Assembly: GCA_963513935.1 (NCBI GenBank) | Contig: OY740774.1 | Location: 83,228,890 to 83,292,889 of the forward strand | Direction of reading: 5' to 3' | DNA: 64,000 nucleotides | Origin: Aphrophora alni | Lineage: Eukaryota; Arthropoda; Insecta; Hemiptera; Aphrophoridae | Shown: positions 30,317 through 43,849 of the stretch, piece by piece | Layout of the letters: every line of letters begins with the position of its first letter | How positions within the stretch are numbered: position 1 is the stretch's first letter | The notes under the pieces: model-generated | What the model saw: the letters and a program-made list of their open reading frames with translations, nothing else | Told to the model about the DNA's origin: nothing | Database searches by the model: none | Program-made: the position numbers and the translations under genes

Positions 30317-32838
30317 GTGAGCTCAGTCTTTAGATTATATTAACATAGTTCAGTATGGAATAAGGTGTTATGCTGGATTATGTAAAATACTTTTTGGTTT
30401 AAGTTCAAAGCTTGATTAATTAGAGTGTACCATGAGGAGGGTAAGGTAAATGGCCATACTATACTTAAATAAAGCTGAATAAATGAGAAACTTTGTAGTT
30501 ATGTTATGAAAAGAAAGAATTGGACATCAAGTTCTAATTTGTAGCTGTTAACAAACTAATTGGTGTGTTTTTGAAAAACATCGAAGAAGTCTAAATCATC
30601 ATTCACAATGCTTTTGAATAAACTACTCTTAACACTTAGCTTGTTTTGGTTTGTCAGCTAGAAATAATGTTTAAATAAATGGTGAAAAATCATTTCACAA
30701 ATTTTCTCACACACCCATTCAACAATTGAAATAGTAACCAAACAAAACTACTTGTTGCAAAAATGTTAAGTTTGAGTTGTCAGTAAATAAAGTGAAAGTA
30801 GGTGCCACCTAAACTTGCTTTGCTTGTGGCAAAATACGTCCTCACCATAATTCGTATTTGATTAAAAGTAGAGCTTTCAATGACCTGTGGTCAAGATTCA
30901 TTTTTGATTTCAATTATTCCTGTGCCGTAATATTGGGTATGGGTCTTAATTTTCACTAAAATTTTAATGAAATTAATTGGTAGTTCCAATTTTGAGAAAT
31001 TACATATTTTATAACAGCCCCATGGCTGATTTTTTAGTTTTTATTTATAACACATGAACTGTTATTTTTTGAGAGATGGGGACCAATAATTTGTGTTTGG
31101 GTCCTTAAAGGCTACACATGAGGATACTTTAATCTTTTTTTTATGGCAGCTACCCCCTAATTTTGAGTTACACATACCCAAGTTTGATTAAAATTGGTCC
31201 ATGCGTTTGGGGACAGATGACGGACTAAAACTCTAAAATTCAATTGATAATTGGCCCCGAGAAAGATTCTTACTTCGTTGATTTTAAAGTTAATGATTTG
31301 TTTTTGTTTTAGTAATGTAATTGTCCTCTCCTTTCCAGTCACGAATTTACTGATTTTGAAGATTATTTACTCTGTACATCCATACTCATACTATTTAAAT
31401 TTAAAATATAGGGCGTTAACATGTAGTCTTTTTAAAAATAAAGTTAATCCTGTGACGCAAATTCTTTGGAAGATTGTACTTCAATTAAAACACAGTCATG
31501 ATATCTGAAATTTTATCAGATTTAGAACCGAAAAAATACTTAATATTAACAACATTAATGAAACACATGTTCCTAAAATAAAAACCAAATCAAAATGTTC
31601 ATGTCCTTTTTTATTTTAAACATCCAACACAAATTTCCCAAAAAGTAAATATATTTCAATAATTCCTTTAATTGTTTTAATTAATGTGTCTAAATTAAAA
31701 CTTGAATTCATATAGTTCTACGAAAATCATTCATTTGCAATAATATAGTTAATTGTAAGACATAGTGTGCTATACCAGACGTAGATTTACTGAATTTATT
31801 ACTTTTAATACAATTTTATTGCTCCGAATTTGGGGTTATTTTAGTTTCAGTAACAACTTGTGTTATTATTTTTAGATTTTAAAATAATCGTCTCGCAACC
31901 CTGCGATGATCTGCTGTAACTAAACAGACCACATCGGTTGGAGTTTTCTTGAGAAGTGTCTTTTGCCTTGCCTTTCTCCAAGGCGCGAATTTCCTACTTT
32001 TTCTATCAATTAGCTGACTTAGAATGACATCATTTGGATTTGGAAATTTCTAGAAGATTTTCACCTTGAAGGGGTTTGGTTTGAACAGTGTTGTTAGATC
32101 TCCTTTTTATGATTCGAACTAACAGTGTTGTCAGATTGACCATTATTCATTTTATAATTAACCTCATACCTGTTCTTATAATAATACACATGTTCCTGAC
32201 CATTTTATATAGAAATGGTTATTTTGTGTGATTGATATATCTCTCTTTGAATATTTCACACCTTGTTCCATATTAAATCGTCAATCACAAGTCAAATATT
32301 CTGATGTAACGGGAGATGATATTTCTCGATCACAACCGGGATTATCTACTTGTTACTAACGTGACAATCGGCAATTATCAAACGATTTCTTTTGTATTTT
32401 GACTTAGACTATGAAAACAATAAATGCAAAAATGTGAAACATTACAGTAATTAAAAAATAATGAAACTAAGTTTTTTAGGTTTATTAGACACTCTCTAGT
32501 TATTAGACTGTCTTCATAGGTAGGACTTACTCTCTATAAAGATAAGGTGGCAGCATTTTAATGTATTGTTTTGTACAGTGTCTTGTTTTGTATTTGTTTG
32601 TATTTACTGACGATGACATGAAACTGAAATGTGTTTAATGTAAAAGAGTAATGAAGATTGCTGACGGAAGATACTTATAATAAACCTATTTATATAATTA
32701 ACAATCTTGAAGGGTTTTATATTTAACAAGGTGAATCAGTGTTTTAAGCATGGGACATATTGTATTACATTATGATTTGTTTCTATAAATTAACAATGGA
32801 TTTTAAAAATTATCTTTTTGTAATGTTTTTATTTTCAG
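30317..32838. other. Intron, no gene recognised
   Basis: A 2.5 kb AT-rich intron. A stretch at 32600-32640 ('ctgacgatgacatgaaactgaaatg') faintly resembles the 3' region of a Penelope-like element, but nothing supports it further. Confidence 0.4.
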
Positions 32839-32983
32839 ATTCACCAGCAATGTCGGTGACTTTCCTCTATAATAATGTACCCCAAAAACTGACCATGAAG
32901 TTACCATTAACACTTAATAAATTCTTTGAACCCACAGAAATGAATGGAGAATCTTTCTTTGCAAGATGGAAAAACCTTGGAGG
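32839..32983 (+). CDS. AP-2alpha: Alpha-adaptin, exon: sandwich to platform junction of the ear
   Basis: Acceptor TTCAG, donor GTAAGT. It starts by completing an Asp codon and ends after two bases of a Gly codon. It encodes SPAMSVTFLYNNVPQKLTMK, LPLTLNKFFEPTEMNGESFF and ARWKNLGG. The FFxRW sequence corresponds to the Phe/Trp pocket of the platform subdomain that, in mammals, binds DPF/DPW motifs of partners such as epsin and amphiphysin, so the main interaction site is conserved. Confidence 0.96.
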
Positions 32984-33678
32984 GTAAGTTAGAGCTTTGT
33001 ATCTCACTATATTTGAGCTCTTTGTTTAAAATAGTTTGAACTTTTGTCATAGTTGGTTTTACTTAAATTGTTTATGAACAATGTGAAATTCATTAATTCG
33101 TATTGCTACTGGCTGTAGAAATAGAAAAAAACAAAACAAGGAAGATAGTACAATATAATGGTTCAGTATCTTAATAATTATGGTGTTTTATAAAAAATAT
33201 ACAAAACGTAATTTTTACTGTTTAAATTTTTTCTATTTACTAGGTTAGTTAAAAAAGTGTTCAACCTGAATTTTTCTCATAAAAACAAATGAATTGCAGC
33301 CTTCATGTGTATGCCTAAAGATTGTCCCACCATAAAGAACGTCAATCACTGGCAATTAATCTGTTAGTGAGAGAATGTACTGAGTGACCATTGGATTTTC
33401 ATTTTCTGGGAAACTGATTGCCTCCAGCACCATTGTGAGTGTAGATCACAAAACTTATAAGGAATCATGTTGTAAAGAGCGGAGCGAAAACTACAAGGAG
33501 AGTAGGGAGCCCTAACTTACCACAGGAGTGCTGTTTAGCCAAGAAACTCTGAATTATATGCGAGGAATTGAGATGCAGCTGCCTAGATTTCACTAACATG
33601 TACTCTTTGTTTGGCAATGAGCCTTAGGAGCCCATTTATATTGAGTACAAGCTTGGCAATACTGGAGGAATGTGACTG

Positions 33679-33680
<2 letters not shown>

Positions 33681-33772
<92 letters not shown>
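33681..33772. repeat. (TC)46 microsatellite
   Basis: 92 bp of uninterrupted TC dinucleotide in the intron, inside the mariner relic. Open frames across it (Glu-Arg repeats) are artefacts of the dinucleotide. Confidence 0.98.
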
Positions 33773-33775
<3 letters not shown>

Positions 33776-34069
33776 ACTAAATAAGAAAAAATAAACAAAA
33801 ATCTTTGGTAATCCTACAAGATCAAATGAAAATGATATCTACTAACCAAACTTCTTTTTGGCCTTGAAAATGTTAAATGTCTTTAATGTGACGACTGCAG
33901 ATTAGTTCCTCGGTTATATTTATAATCCCACAACTCATCACCAGTGATCCTCAATTTGAAAGTTGTTTCCACCACATATTTCCCTTATGAAAGCAAATGT
34001 TTGATTACTGTGGAATGTACCAAAACGATGCTTTTATACTCGTGATCAAAGTTTGCATTTGGTCAATGA

Positions 34070-34979
34070 TAGGGCTGTTAATGATAGCGCCCGTTAACCA
34101 GTAACAGCTAACCGTCAACGATCAATGCAGTTGACGAAGAAGTGCATTAACTGCTAACGTTGATCATTTGCTTAGTGCTTGCAGGTGACGCATCAGTGGT
34201 TGTTAGCGACAGCGGCCCACTCGATGCGTGCACACCCAGCTACACGTACGCCTCTCAGTCGTCTGTTAGTTTAGTTGAGCAACTAAAGCGAATCAATTAT
34301 TCATCAACTGAATGAACGTATGTTTCTGCTGTAGTCTACTATTTTACTGTTTGTTTTTTACTAAATCTAAAACTGTATAAAACCGTATAAATAACTTGTG
34401 TTGTTAGTAACTGTAATATAGTGTAAATATTTTCATTTGGGACGAAAACAAAACTTCTGTTTACCATTTTAGTTCAGTTATGATCTAATTATTATTTTTC
34501 ATATTTATTTGTATGGGTTTTTTTTACTATCCTTTGAGAAGATTATATACTAAATTTTAAACTTATTGTTGTAACAGAAATATTAGAATATAGTTAATGT
34601 TAGTAGGGTATCCGTCATTACATATATATTAATTTGTTGATTTTATTTTATTACATATTGGAATTATTGTAATAATTGATTATAATAACTGATTAATTAA
34701 CTATTAATTAAATAGTAAATAATAATAAAAATAACTCCAAAACTTATACCTCTGTAAATAATCAGTTTTTATTTATCTAAGAATCAGGCGACAGTCGATT
34801 GATGACTAGAGCCTTCCCACTTCTCACTAAACACATGCATTGCACACTGAACAAACAAAGACGCTTGGTTTTCTGTTCTGTCTGGCTGGTTAACGTTAGC
34901 AGTTTTTTTCAACAGTTAATCACGCTCAACGTTAACATGTGTTGACATTGACCATTGTTAGCGTTAACGCCCACCACTA
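34070..34979. mobile_element. Non-autonomous hAT-like element, 910 bp
   Basis: Flanked by a perfect 8-bp duplication GTCAATGA at 34062-34069 and 34980-34987. The ends read TAGGGCTGTTAATG and, on the other strand, TAGTGGTGGGCGTTAACG; both outer parts are rich in gTTAAcg-like motifs. 8-bp duplications and such ends are typical of hAT transposons. No transposase ORF is present. It sits within the mariner relic. Confidence 0.8.
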
Positions 34980-35372
34980 GTCAATGACTTTGTAATTTGA
35001 ATTTGTTAAGGGATTATTTTGATGTGAGTCACTCTATCATCTGTAAAGTGGTTGTACCATTCCTTAATTTGCGTTATGTTTATGGCATTGTTACTGAACA
35101 TCTTTAGAATGTCTGAATGGTTATTACTTAGGTCAAGCCAAGCCAAGCCAGATGCAAAACTAACTAATGCCATCTGTAGATGGGGAAAAATCTATGTTTG
35201 TTCAAAAGGTATCCTTCGCTGAAGATCACCTTCAATGTTTCATTTGTTTCGGTAGAAAAAATTCAAGGCAAACACACATTGAAAAAGTTTTAATGTCAAG
35301 AGGTAAAAATTTTAAAAAATATGTTAATAGTTACAAAATATTAAATTTTTTGTTTTATCATTCTGTTAACAG

Positions 35373-35577
35373 TAATCCACAGAAATCACAAAAGATATTT
35401 AAGGCGAATCAACCGTTGGATTTAATGGCAGTCAGAACAAAAGTTATGGGATTCGGGATGCAACTACTTGACGGCATTGATCCAAATCCAGAGAACTTTG
35501 TATGTGCAGGTATAATACATACTAGAACACAACAGATCGGTTGTTTACTGCGGCTAGAACCCAATAGACAAGCACAG
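35373..35577 (+). CDS. AP-2alpha: Alpha-adaptin, exon: ear platform subdomain
   Basis: Acceptor AACAG, donor GTAAGG; one base completes the Gly codon, ends phase 0. It encodes [37 protein letters not shown] and [20 protein letters not shown], then PNRQAQ. These blocks are strongly conserved in the platform subdomain of the alpha ear. Confidence 0.97.
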
Positions 35578-36740
35578 GTAAGGTATATTTTATTTTTTCT
35601 TCATACATATTTGTAATAATTCAAAATTTTAATAGATCTGCTCAACGACTTTATAACATTTTGCTAAATGTAGCTTCTAAAAGATCTAAACAAAATGTAT
35701 TTTTCACAATCTCTCCAAAAAAGCCAGTTTGGGAGTTATCTGTAAAAAGTTAAAAAATTCTGTATGAAACTATATCTCAAAATTAACTGTACTGATTTTG
35801 GTGAAATATGAAGATTAACAACTTAAACGAGTATATGACATCGTAAGTATAAGAAAAGTACGGTTTAGAAATAAATAGAAAAAACAAAATTGAATTTTGA
35901 AGGCTGGCGTTAAAAATTCAATTTCAAACAAATTCAGTTTATGCTTTAAGATAAGCCTATGGGACTAGTGATTGCTCAATTTTAAATTATAAAAGAAATA
36001 CAATTTTATAAATAATAGATAATGGGGAAATTTACCCCATTATCAAAAGGAAAAACTCTGTATAATGAGGTTACGATTTCACACCATCTTTTCTATATTA
36101 TTCTTCTCCTTTCTCCCAAATTGCTCTACAAGATTACCACACAGGTTTTTTTTTCTGAGTTGTGTAAAGTGAAGTTCAATTTTATATTTTTATTTTATTC
36201 AATGTCTAATCATTTGTAATCTTAATGTTTAATCAATTACTAATCTTTAAACCAACTTATATGGAGATTGGTATAGTCTATCTATGCATTAAGTTTATAT
36301 ACTAGGAACAATAAGAACATACTACTACATTCACAAGGTTGATCAAGACGTCAATGTCTACGCATCATCTTCAACTGCAAGTTGCTGTATCAGCATGGTA
36401 CAAATCGCCTCCATCGACAAGATTTGCTAGTCTCCCACTCTCTGCCATTTATGTCTTTAAGTCTTCTGGTCTTGAATCTCTTCAATCCTTTATATCCTTT
36501 ATTCAATTTTTTGCAAGTAAATCCTATCAATTCTTTCTCCATTTAGAAAACGGTTTACTGTACTCTAATTACAGGGTTAGTCCAGATAACCTTATAACCG
36601 GAAAATGTATACAGCCCACTTTCAAATTATATATTCCTCACAAATTTAATACTTTACATGAATCTATACTTTTTTTACTCCCAGAACGATTGATCGAGAT
36701 TTTCAAACATCGGTTATATACTTTTATTATCTGATTACAG

Positions 36741-36818
36741 ATGTTTCGACTGACAGTGAGATCAAGCAAAGAGCCCGTATCGATAGAAATCTGTGACTTA
36801 TTGGCGGACCAGTTCTAA
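36741..36818 (+). CDS. AP-2alpha: Alpha-adaptin, last coding exon
   Basis: Acceptor TACAG; 25 codons and a TAA stop. MFRLTVRSSKEPVSIEICDL followed by LADQF is the characteristic C-terminus of insect alpha-adaptin. With this exon the seven exons sum to 1047 nt, divisible by three. Confidence 0.97.
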   Translation: MFRLTVRSSKEPVSIEICDLLADQF

Positions 36819-37190
36819 TCTCTAAATATATTTTTGTGTATATTGATATTTGTAAGTAATCTGTTATTTTTAAAAGTTTTTTGTAGGTAATTCTCCCCAC
36901 AGCAACATAGTCTATTAAATAGATTAGCTGATATACCTTGGGATTTGTTATCCCAAGAACTTGAGCCTACGCAACAACTCAGTAGCTATTCTTGTTGCAA
37001 TCTTTCCCCTCTTTAACAAGTGCTAACCATTTTATTTATTCTCTTTTAAAGAGTTTATATCAAATATACTTAGAACAGTGTAATAATATTGACGTTAATA
37101 CTTGTTTTACAGAGTTAAATATTTGTTACTAAGGTGTAAATCATTTATAAATTAGTGGGTTACACAATAAACCTGTATTATACACTTGTA
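36819..37190 (+). promoter_or_regulatory. Alpha-adaptin 3' UTR with candidate polyadenylation signal
   Basis: AT-rich sequence after the stop. The first AATAAA is at 37166-37171 (in 'acacaataaacc'), about 350 bases past the stop. Further AATAAA motifs occur downstream (near 38761), so longer 3' ends are possible. Confidence 0.45.
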
Positions 37191-39239
37191 GCCATTGTAA
37201 TATTGTGAAAACAAGTCATTTGTTATATTATATTTATTTTTATATTTAGTACTCGTTTGTGTATAGTATCTTCTAAAAAAAATAAGACATTCATTAGTAA
37301 TCTGTTAGGTGCACGATGTCGTCAATAATTTTAGTTTAGATTTTTTGAAATGTGGTTCCGATTCCTGTGGTTTTCTTTCCCGGTAAAAACTGCCTATTTA
37401 ATTAGGAAAAATCATTTTGTTCTGACTTGTTACATATTGAATTTTTACAACATAAAAAATGTATAATCGTATAAAGAAACTTTATTAGTTTATAAAGTTT
37501 TTGTTTGTAATTTTCTATAAATTGAACAATAATAGTTTAATTGGAAATTCAGCATTAATTAATGATAATAAATTTAAATACTATAAATTTTATCTATAAA
37601 AAAATGTTGTATATGTAAAATATTTTGAATTAGGGGTGTACGAAGTTCTGAAGATTAGTTCAGTTGAAATTTCTAAAATTAAAATGGATGTTCGAAAATA
37701 GATTTTAAATTTATGTAGATTTGTACATACAATTAATATATTTTTAGTTTTAGTGGTTTTGAGAAGAGAATTTGCAACACTACATACTTCTTTTTATTTA
37801 GTAGGGTAGTCGATCTCTTTAAAATATCAATAAGAGCTCCTAAAAAGTGAGATATGATATAATGTCTCTAGAAAGACTTATAACTCTATGTATTTTAGAA
37901 CCTTCTTGCGAGAATTTTGTGTATGTAAATGGTCTAATGGTCTCAGTCGGTTGCCGATCGAGACGTTTGAATCTAAAAATCAGGTGCTTTGCAGTATTCT
38001 CTTGCAGGCAATTTTCCTGCACAGTGGCTCTCCCATGAATATACCCCTCCTGTACATATTATCTAACTTAAGGTATAATGCAGAAGCAGCTGATCAGTGT
38101 TCGCAAAGTTTAAATAATTTTTCTTATCCCAAAATAACAAATTTAAAAAAGTAATATACAAGCCAATCTCTTTTGTATTCTTTCTTGCGCTTGTTCTTTT
38201 ATAATTATGTGTTTTCTTTTAACACCAGTGTTTCATGTTAATTTACTAATGAAGCACAACTTGTCAAAATGTTACGATTATAAAAATTAGGATTCAGTTC
38301 AAGTTCATATTTTTCAAGAAGGTTAGAGTTCAGGTTCTTAGATTATATATTTTCATTGGGTGCGGTTAAGATTCATAAATAGAACCTCAGGTTGGTTTTG
38401 GTTTTGACATTAGTTCAGTTCGAATTGAAAATTTCACTTTTGCACACTCCTATTTTGAATGTTTCAAATTCAATCAAAATATAATACAGCATTACAAAGT
38501 GTAATATAATTTTTATTCACATATTTTTCACACCTGTTTGTATAAATTAAATGTACATAATGAAGACTCTGGGTTAGAAGTTTCATAGAAACTTATATGT
38601 TGTAAGAAGTTGTATTGGCAAAATATGTTCTATCTCTTGTCTTTGAAATACCCTTTAATGTTGTGTGTAATATAAACAAATATTGTTATAGTTAGACAAG
38701 TGTGAGGTGATTGTATTTAGCGAAATATATTTATGAAATGCTATTAAAAAATATGTATATAATAAATATTTAAACGACCTGCTTCTCAAATAAGTATTTG
38801 ATAATATGGCATTACTTATTAATTTGTTGAAAATTGAGTAATAGTAATAATAATCTTTACTAAAATAGTAAATAGTTATTGTAAACTGTTTTACATGACA
38901 TGTATAGTATTTGAATTCGACTCAAAAAATTAATGTTTAGGTATCTGTTTTGTGCGATAGTATAAACATAACCTCAAATTTAAAATTAATTAAACAGCTG
39001 TCACTATCATTTTGTTTTGCTGTGATAAATAATATTAGATAAATATAGTCAGGTTTTATTATGTTTTTGACTTACGAACTTACAAGCAATCGTTCGTAAA
39101 TTTAAAAGTTCATAAGTCGAAATAACTAATGTTTATATATCTGCTTTCTTTATTATTGTGCAGATAAGTGCAATAAATATAACTAAAAAAATTATTTAGC
39201 TTTAAAAGTGTTATCTATGACACTTACAGTTTAAGACAT
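37191..39239. other. Intergenic or long 3' UTR, AT-rich
   Basis: No gene or element is recognised. Confidence 0.4.
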
Positions 39240-39254
39240 ATTATATTTTACGAA

Positions 39255-39430
39255 GGTAATTCAAAAAGTAATGACCTCTTTTTGGTCCATTTATTTGCAC
39301 TTAGATGAATCAAATATGCTTATTTTTCAATTAATCTAGTTATACTTCTATGCGTGTAATCCATTTTTTTAACCAGCTTTTGAATTATTTCTGAAAAACT
39401 TTATATCTGGTGCATTATGACCACCTAAAA
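39255..39430 (-). pseudogene. Possible mariner-family 3' end
   Basis: Starts 'aaggtaattcaaaaagtaatgacc', similar to the terminal repeats of insect Tc1/mariner-type elements. Inward on the - strand a fragment such as 'FFRNNSKAG' resembles a transposase C-terminus. The other end was not found, so this is a weak call. Confidence 0.35.
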
Positions 39431-42400
39431 AAAAAAAATTACAGGTCTTCTTATGATGGACAAAAAGATAAAAATTCCATGGTCTAGTAGATTATAACAA
39501 AAATCTTGGTGGCAAAAAATTGTCTTTCCCTTGCGTGGTCGAGCAGAATTCTGAAACAAAATCACACCTTTTGAAAATTCACCATGTCTTTTTAGACTTA
39601 ATTTTTGGCTTCAGTGATCACAGTAGTTTTCGCTATACAAAAAATTGGACCTTCCATATCGCAGTATATCATCATTATAACCTTTCTTGCAGACATGTGT
39701 TTGTAGAAGAAGGATGTTTACAAACTAAACTTTGTTGTTTATTCTTGGGGTAATCAATGTCTTATCTAATATTATTACCGGGTTCAGAAATTAGTCTTCT
39801 TCATCTTCAAACTATTGCTTTTGTGGAGGTCTGTTTGTTTTCACAATTATTGTGTTACCAGTAGAAGGGAGTCTCTCTGTGGAAGCTGCTAATGAAAAAC
39901 TTATTATTTAGTGTTATCTTTAAACAATAAATACTCATACCATTTTGACAGTATTTCTTCACTTGATTTGATATTGGAAGGTAGTTCAATTGTGATGTGG
40001 CAACTCTATTATGACTGCTTTGATAATAGATCTTGGAGACTCCTCATTAGTATCTTGAAAATGGTATTGTCTTCTTCTCAATCTGCCTTTTTGTTGTTTC
40101 ATTTTTCATAGTCTTAATTAAGATTTCTGGCAACTTGGTGTCTTAAGTCTCTATTTTGGTGCTTTCAACTCTAGAAACTTTAGATTAATTTTTAGGTCTA
40201 TTTCTTTGTCCATTTGTATTTGAACACTTTGTTATAAATTCGAGTCTTCCTTGTAGTCTGATTTAAATTTATAATTAATTTTCTATTTTGTAATGTTGTC
40301 ACTACTTTTCTCACCATAATGGATCACAAATTTGAAACAATTTTTGGTTTAGGTTTGTTGCGCTCCTTAGTCCCTTCATTCCCTTAGTTGGTTTTCTTAG
40401 AAGCTGAGAAACTTTCAAAAAGGATGTTGTTTTGAAGTTTCTATATTGAAAACAAGAAAGTAATCTAAGTGAATGAGATCCCAAGTAGCGTCTACAATCT
40501 AAGACAAAGAATGGTACAGCACAGAGGTTTATTATAGTGAAGATATTAGTGTTCATTACAAAATGTAGGAGGAACATTAGATGTATCAGACTACACATTC
40601 TGTAAGTTCAAGGAAGACTCTATAGAAACTTAAAGGGATGGAGTTACCAGAAATCTTAATTACCCATGATGACCCAAATGTAATCTCATTAAAGAAAAAA
40701 GAGTTCAAGAAGTTTTTACGATTCTTCTTAAAGCACTATTGAAACTTTTGTTGTATTTGAGATATATACTGGTATCTCCAGGAACTGTTTTCAAACATAG
40801 CCGTAGAAGTCGCAATAGAATTGTCAAGCCAGAATAAGTTGACCCTTTCCTTTACTGATATCCTAGATCAGATTTTCAGACTACTTTTTGCCCGGGAAAT
40901 GCTAATGTAGTATTACAGTGAAGTTGTTAAAATATTTGGCAATATATCTTTTAAATCTAGATACATTTCCCTGGATTAAAGTGTTTGCTAAAATTATTCA
41001 TAATAGATCTAATTTTATGTAGTCATATTTTGTATAAGTTAAATCACTATTCGTGTAACTGCCATGAAAAGTATTGATTAAATTTGTTTAACCTCTCTTG
41101 AGTCATGCAATTGGAAACAGGCAAGAAATAAAGTGAATAAAAAAAAATAGTCCTTCTACTTCGATAAACCAAATATTTTCAAACATACCAATAATCAATC
41201 TTTTTCTTATCTTGTACCTTATTCTTATTCTACTTTTGGGATGTCTGACCCTTCAAAAAATCAACCACAAAGGCTTATTGCACTCCCAAGTAAGATAACA
41301 TGATGCATACCCCTAGACATCCTTAGAAGACCTCCATGAACCTTAGAGTCTTCTTGACAAGATTATCTTTCCTATTTACGCTAAAGACTGTGGATACTTG
41401 GTGGTATTCCATTTTTATAATTAAAACAACTTTTTAGCAAAATTTGTGGTTTATACTAAAAAGTTGTTGTTTTAATTATTAATTATCTGTCCTGTTGTCA
41501 AATGATATAAAGACAAAGTCTTTTCCTAATCAGGAGATTTATTTTCCTGTGATCAGGTGCTCTGCCGTTTCCTGTGCAGATCACATTTCCTGCATAGTTT
41601 CTCTCCACCACCATCTTACACTTTACAATCAGACATCTTCTGCTTCCTTCCTGTTGAATGAAAACATTCTCAGTTTCTCTCATTCACCAATTTAATAGAG
41701 GAATTTGTTAGTACATTACGTTCACCATATTTATTTTCAAATGACATTTGACATTGTTTAAATGACTCCATTTACTAGCAATAAATACATTGAACAGAGT
41801 AGATGTTTGTAATGCACATTATCACTGAGACAAATGTGTGCTTGGCAGTTGTGTCATTTTTTGTATGATTTTCATGAATTTTTGTATTTAATTGTTCTAC
41901 TAAACTATCTCTTTACTGTTTATACCAACCACTATCCCATTCATTACATCTGGCCCGTAAACGCCATGTTTTCTATGTATTTCAACAACGTTTGTGTTAC
42001 ATTTGAGATTATTTATCATAGCACCCTTTTTAAATTGCTCACACATAAGTGGATGTTTTTTAGTTTGGAAAACTTGCTACCTGTAACAACTTCAACTTTT
42101 AAAGTTGTATCGACCACACATAAAACATTTAGGGTACAAATTTAAAAAAAATGTTTCCCCAAGTAGATTATGAACAAATAATTCAGTTTCTTTTGACAAG
42201 AATACTTTGTTTAATTAAACCAACGCCCGACTATATTTTCATATTTAAATTTTGATAAATTCTATAAAAATAAGTATAGTATAACAAAGACCAATTTAGT
42301 TTGAGGAGAAACAAATATTATAAACTAATGTAAATCAGTGCAACATCCATGGGGTATAATCTATATTGTGCATTTTGTATATGTGTATGAATTTAAAACA

Positions 42401-43849
42401 AATGTACAAATAAAAATATATAGACTAGTAGTGGTTCATATAATTGATGTTATTATATTCCCAAATACAAAAATTAGCATGGCAAAAATATTTAAGTTTT
42501 AAAAATATATTATTTTGTTGAGGCTGTGCAGTGTGTAATCTAGCAAAGATATTATTCAAATTTAAGGATTTAAAACAATCATTATTCTGCAACCCTCTAG
42601 GTTAATTAGATCTTAATTATTAATTGAGATTAAGGTAGAATATTGGCTTTATAATAAAGTTAAGTGTTTTGCATTTGTACAGTAGTTAAGTTATTGTTTC
42701 TTTAAATTTATTTCAATATATCGTTATTTTGTAAAATTGTAATTTAATGATTTTACCACCAATGTTAAGATTTATTGAGCCTTTTACCAAACAATTCAAT
42801 TTAAGTAAGTATGGTTGATTAGTTCGTTCTGATTAAAAGAGAATCAAAACTTTTTTTACAACAGATAACTCTTTTAGTTTTTTTTAAATGAGTAACTAAC
42901 AGCTATATTTGTCGGGTATCGACACCCTGTCTGCCTGTAAGTATGGGTTTTCTGCCACTCAACTGCAAAACTGTCGGGCATCTGTACCTTTTTATGTACT
43001 CAATATTTATGGTCGGATAATAAATATCAAACCAGTATTGTCAATCTCTTGGTTTGTACCAGAGATAATATACATGGTCGTTTATGCATATTCGAAAATA
43101 TTATAAAGGTGAATAAAAAAAAGATTTATCCTATTAACAGTACAAGAAATTTTGAAATTTGTACAGAAAATTAAGTGATGGTTCGGACAAGTTTTTTAAT
43201 TAAATTCAGAATGTCCATTTTGAGCTAAAAAAAAATTAACATTGATTATTGTTTAAAATAGGGTTTGGTTTAGGAAATTAAAATAACCCTTAATTCAAGG
43301 AAATTTCTCAATTCTATAATTGAAATTGACATTTAATTTAATCCTGAAAAAACTTAACCAAAGTTACACTAAAATAGCTGTTACATATATAATTTAATTT
43401 TCATGAGTGTACATGTATAATTCAGTTTTTAATTTTTATAGTTGTTTAATGGTGGTCTGCTATTGAAATCCTTTAACATAATGTGCTTATTGCCTTTCAG
43501 CAAAGATCACTTAAAATGGTTGGTTCCTTGTAAATCCTTCGAAAGATCTGTCAAACACAGATGTTGTTTGCTATCCATTGTTTGAGCCTTGTTGGTCGCA
43601 TAATGTACATTCTTCCTTCTCAGAAAAGTGTATTTTGTGAAGGTGTGCAACCAAGCAGTCATGACCTGTATTCAATCTAAAAGGGCAACAGTCTCTTTCC
43701 TGTTTTTTTTGACAGTTATTCTACCAAGCACTCCAATATCTGTCACTTTTATCTTCGTGATTATATTGTCTGACTTTTTATTATTTCAGTTTTGCTCTTT
43801 CTTTATTTTGATTAATCTTTATAACGTTTGATAATTCTAAGTCTTGTTC
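39431..43849. other. Intergenic, no gene recognised
   Basis: 4.4 kb, AT-rich, with several short open frames of up to 103 codons (for example 41834-42145) that show no recognisable motif and are probably chance. Confidence 0.4.

Larger units (their letters stand above)
33280..35165 (-). pseudogene. mariner-family transposase relic, interrupted by a hAT element
   Basis: Reading the - strand from right to left: 35165-34988 gives the N-terminal part (ILKMFSNNAINITQIKEWYN, HFTDDRV), then a hAT insertion (34070-34979). At 34060-33840 comes the central part ('ITGDELWDYKYN', 'FSRPKRSL', where I-T/V-T-G-D-E is the first catalytic block). After the (TC)n tract, 33590-33300 has 'QFLAKHS' and a corrupted end. 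All frames are broken. The flanking blocks are in the right order, so one old mariner copy was split by the hAT element. Confidence 0.65.

Noticed and set aside
31140..31260. Possible SINE or LINE tail ('aaaattggtccatgcgtttggggacagatgac')
   Set aside because: Resembles a conserved segment of some arthropod retroelements, but I could not identify a family or ends.
32600..32640. 'ctgacgatgacatgaaactgaaatg' as a second hammerhead-like motif
   Set aside because: No stem II or cleavage triplet in the right place; only a faint resemblance to Penelope 3' regions.
33583..33798. Open frame rich in Glu-Arg repeats
   Set aside because: Produced entirely by the (TC)46 microsatellite.
36339..36734. 131-codon open frame just before the last alpha-adaptin exon
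   Set aside because: No recognisable motif, lies in an intron and ends at the splice acceptor region; probably chance.
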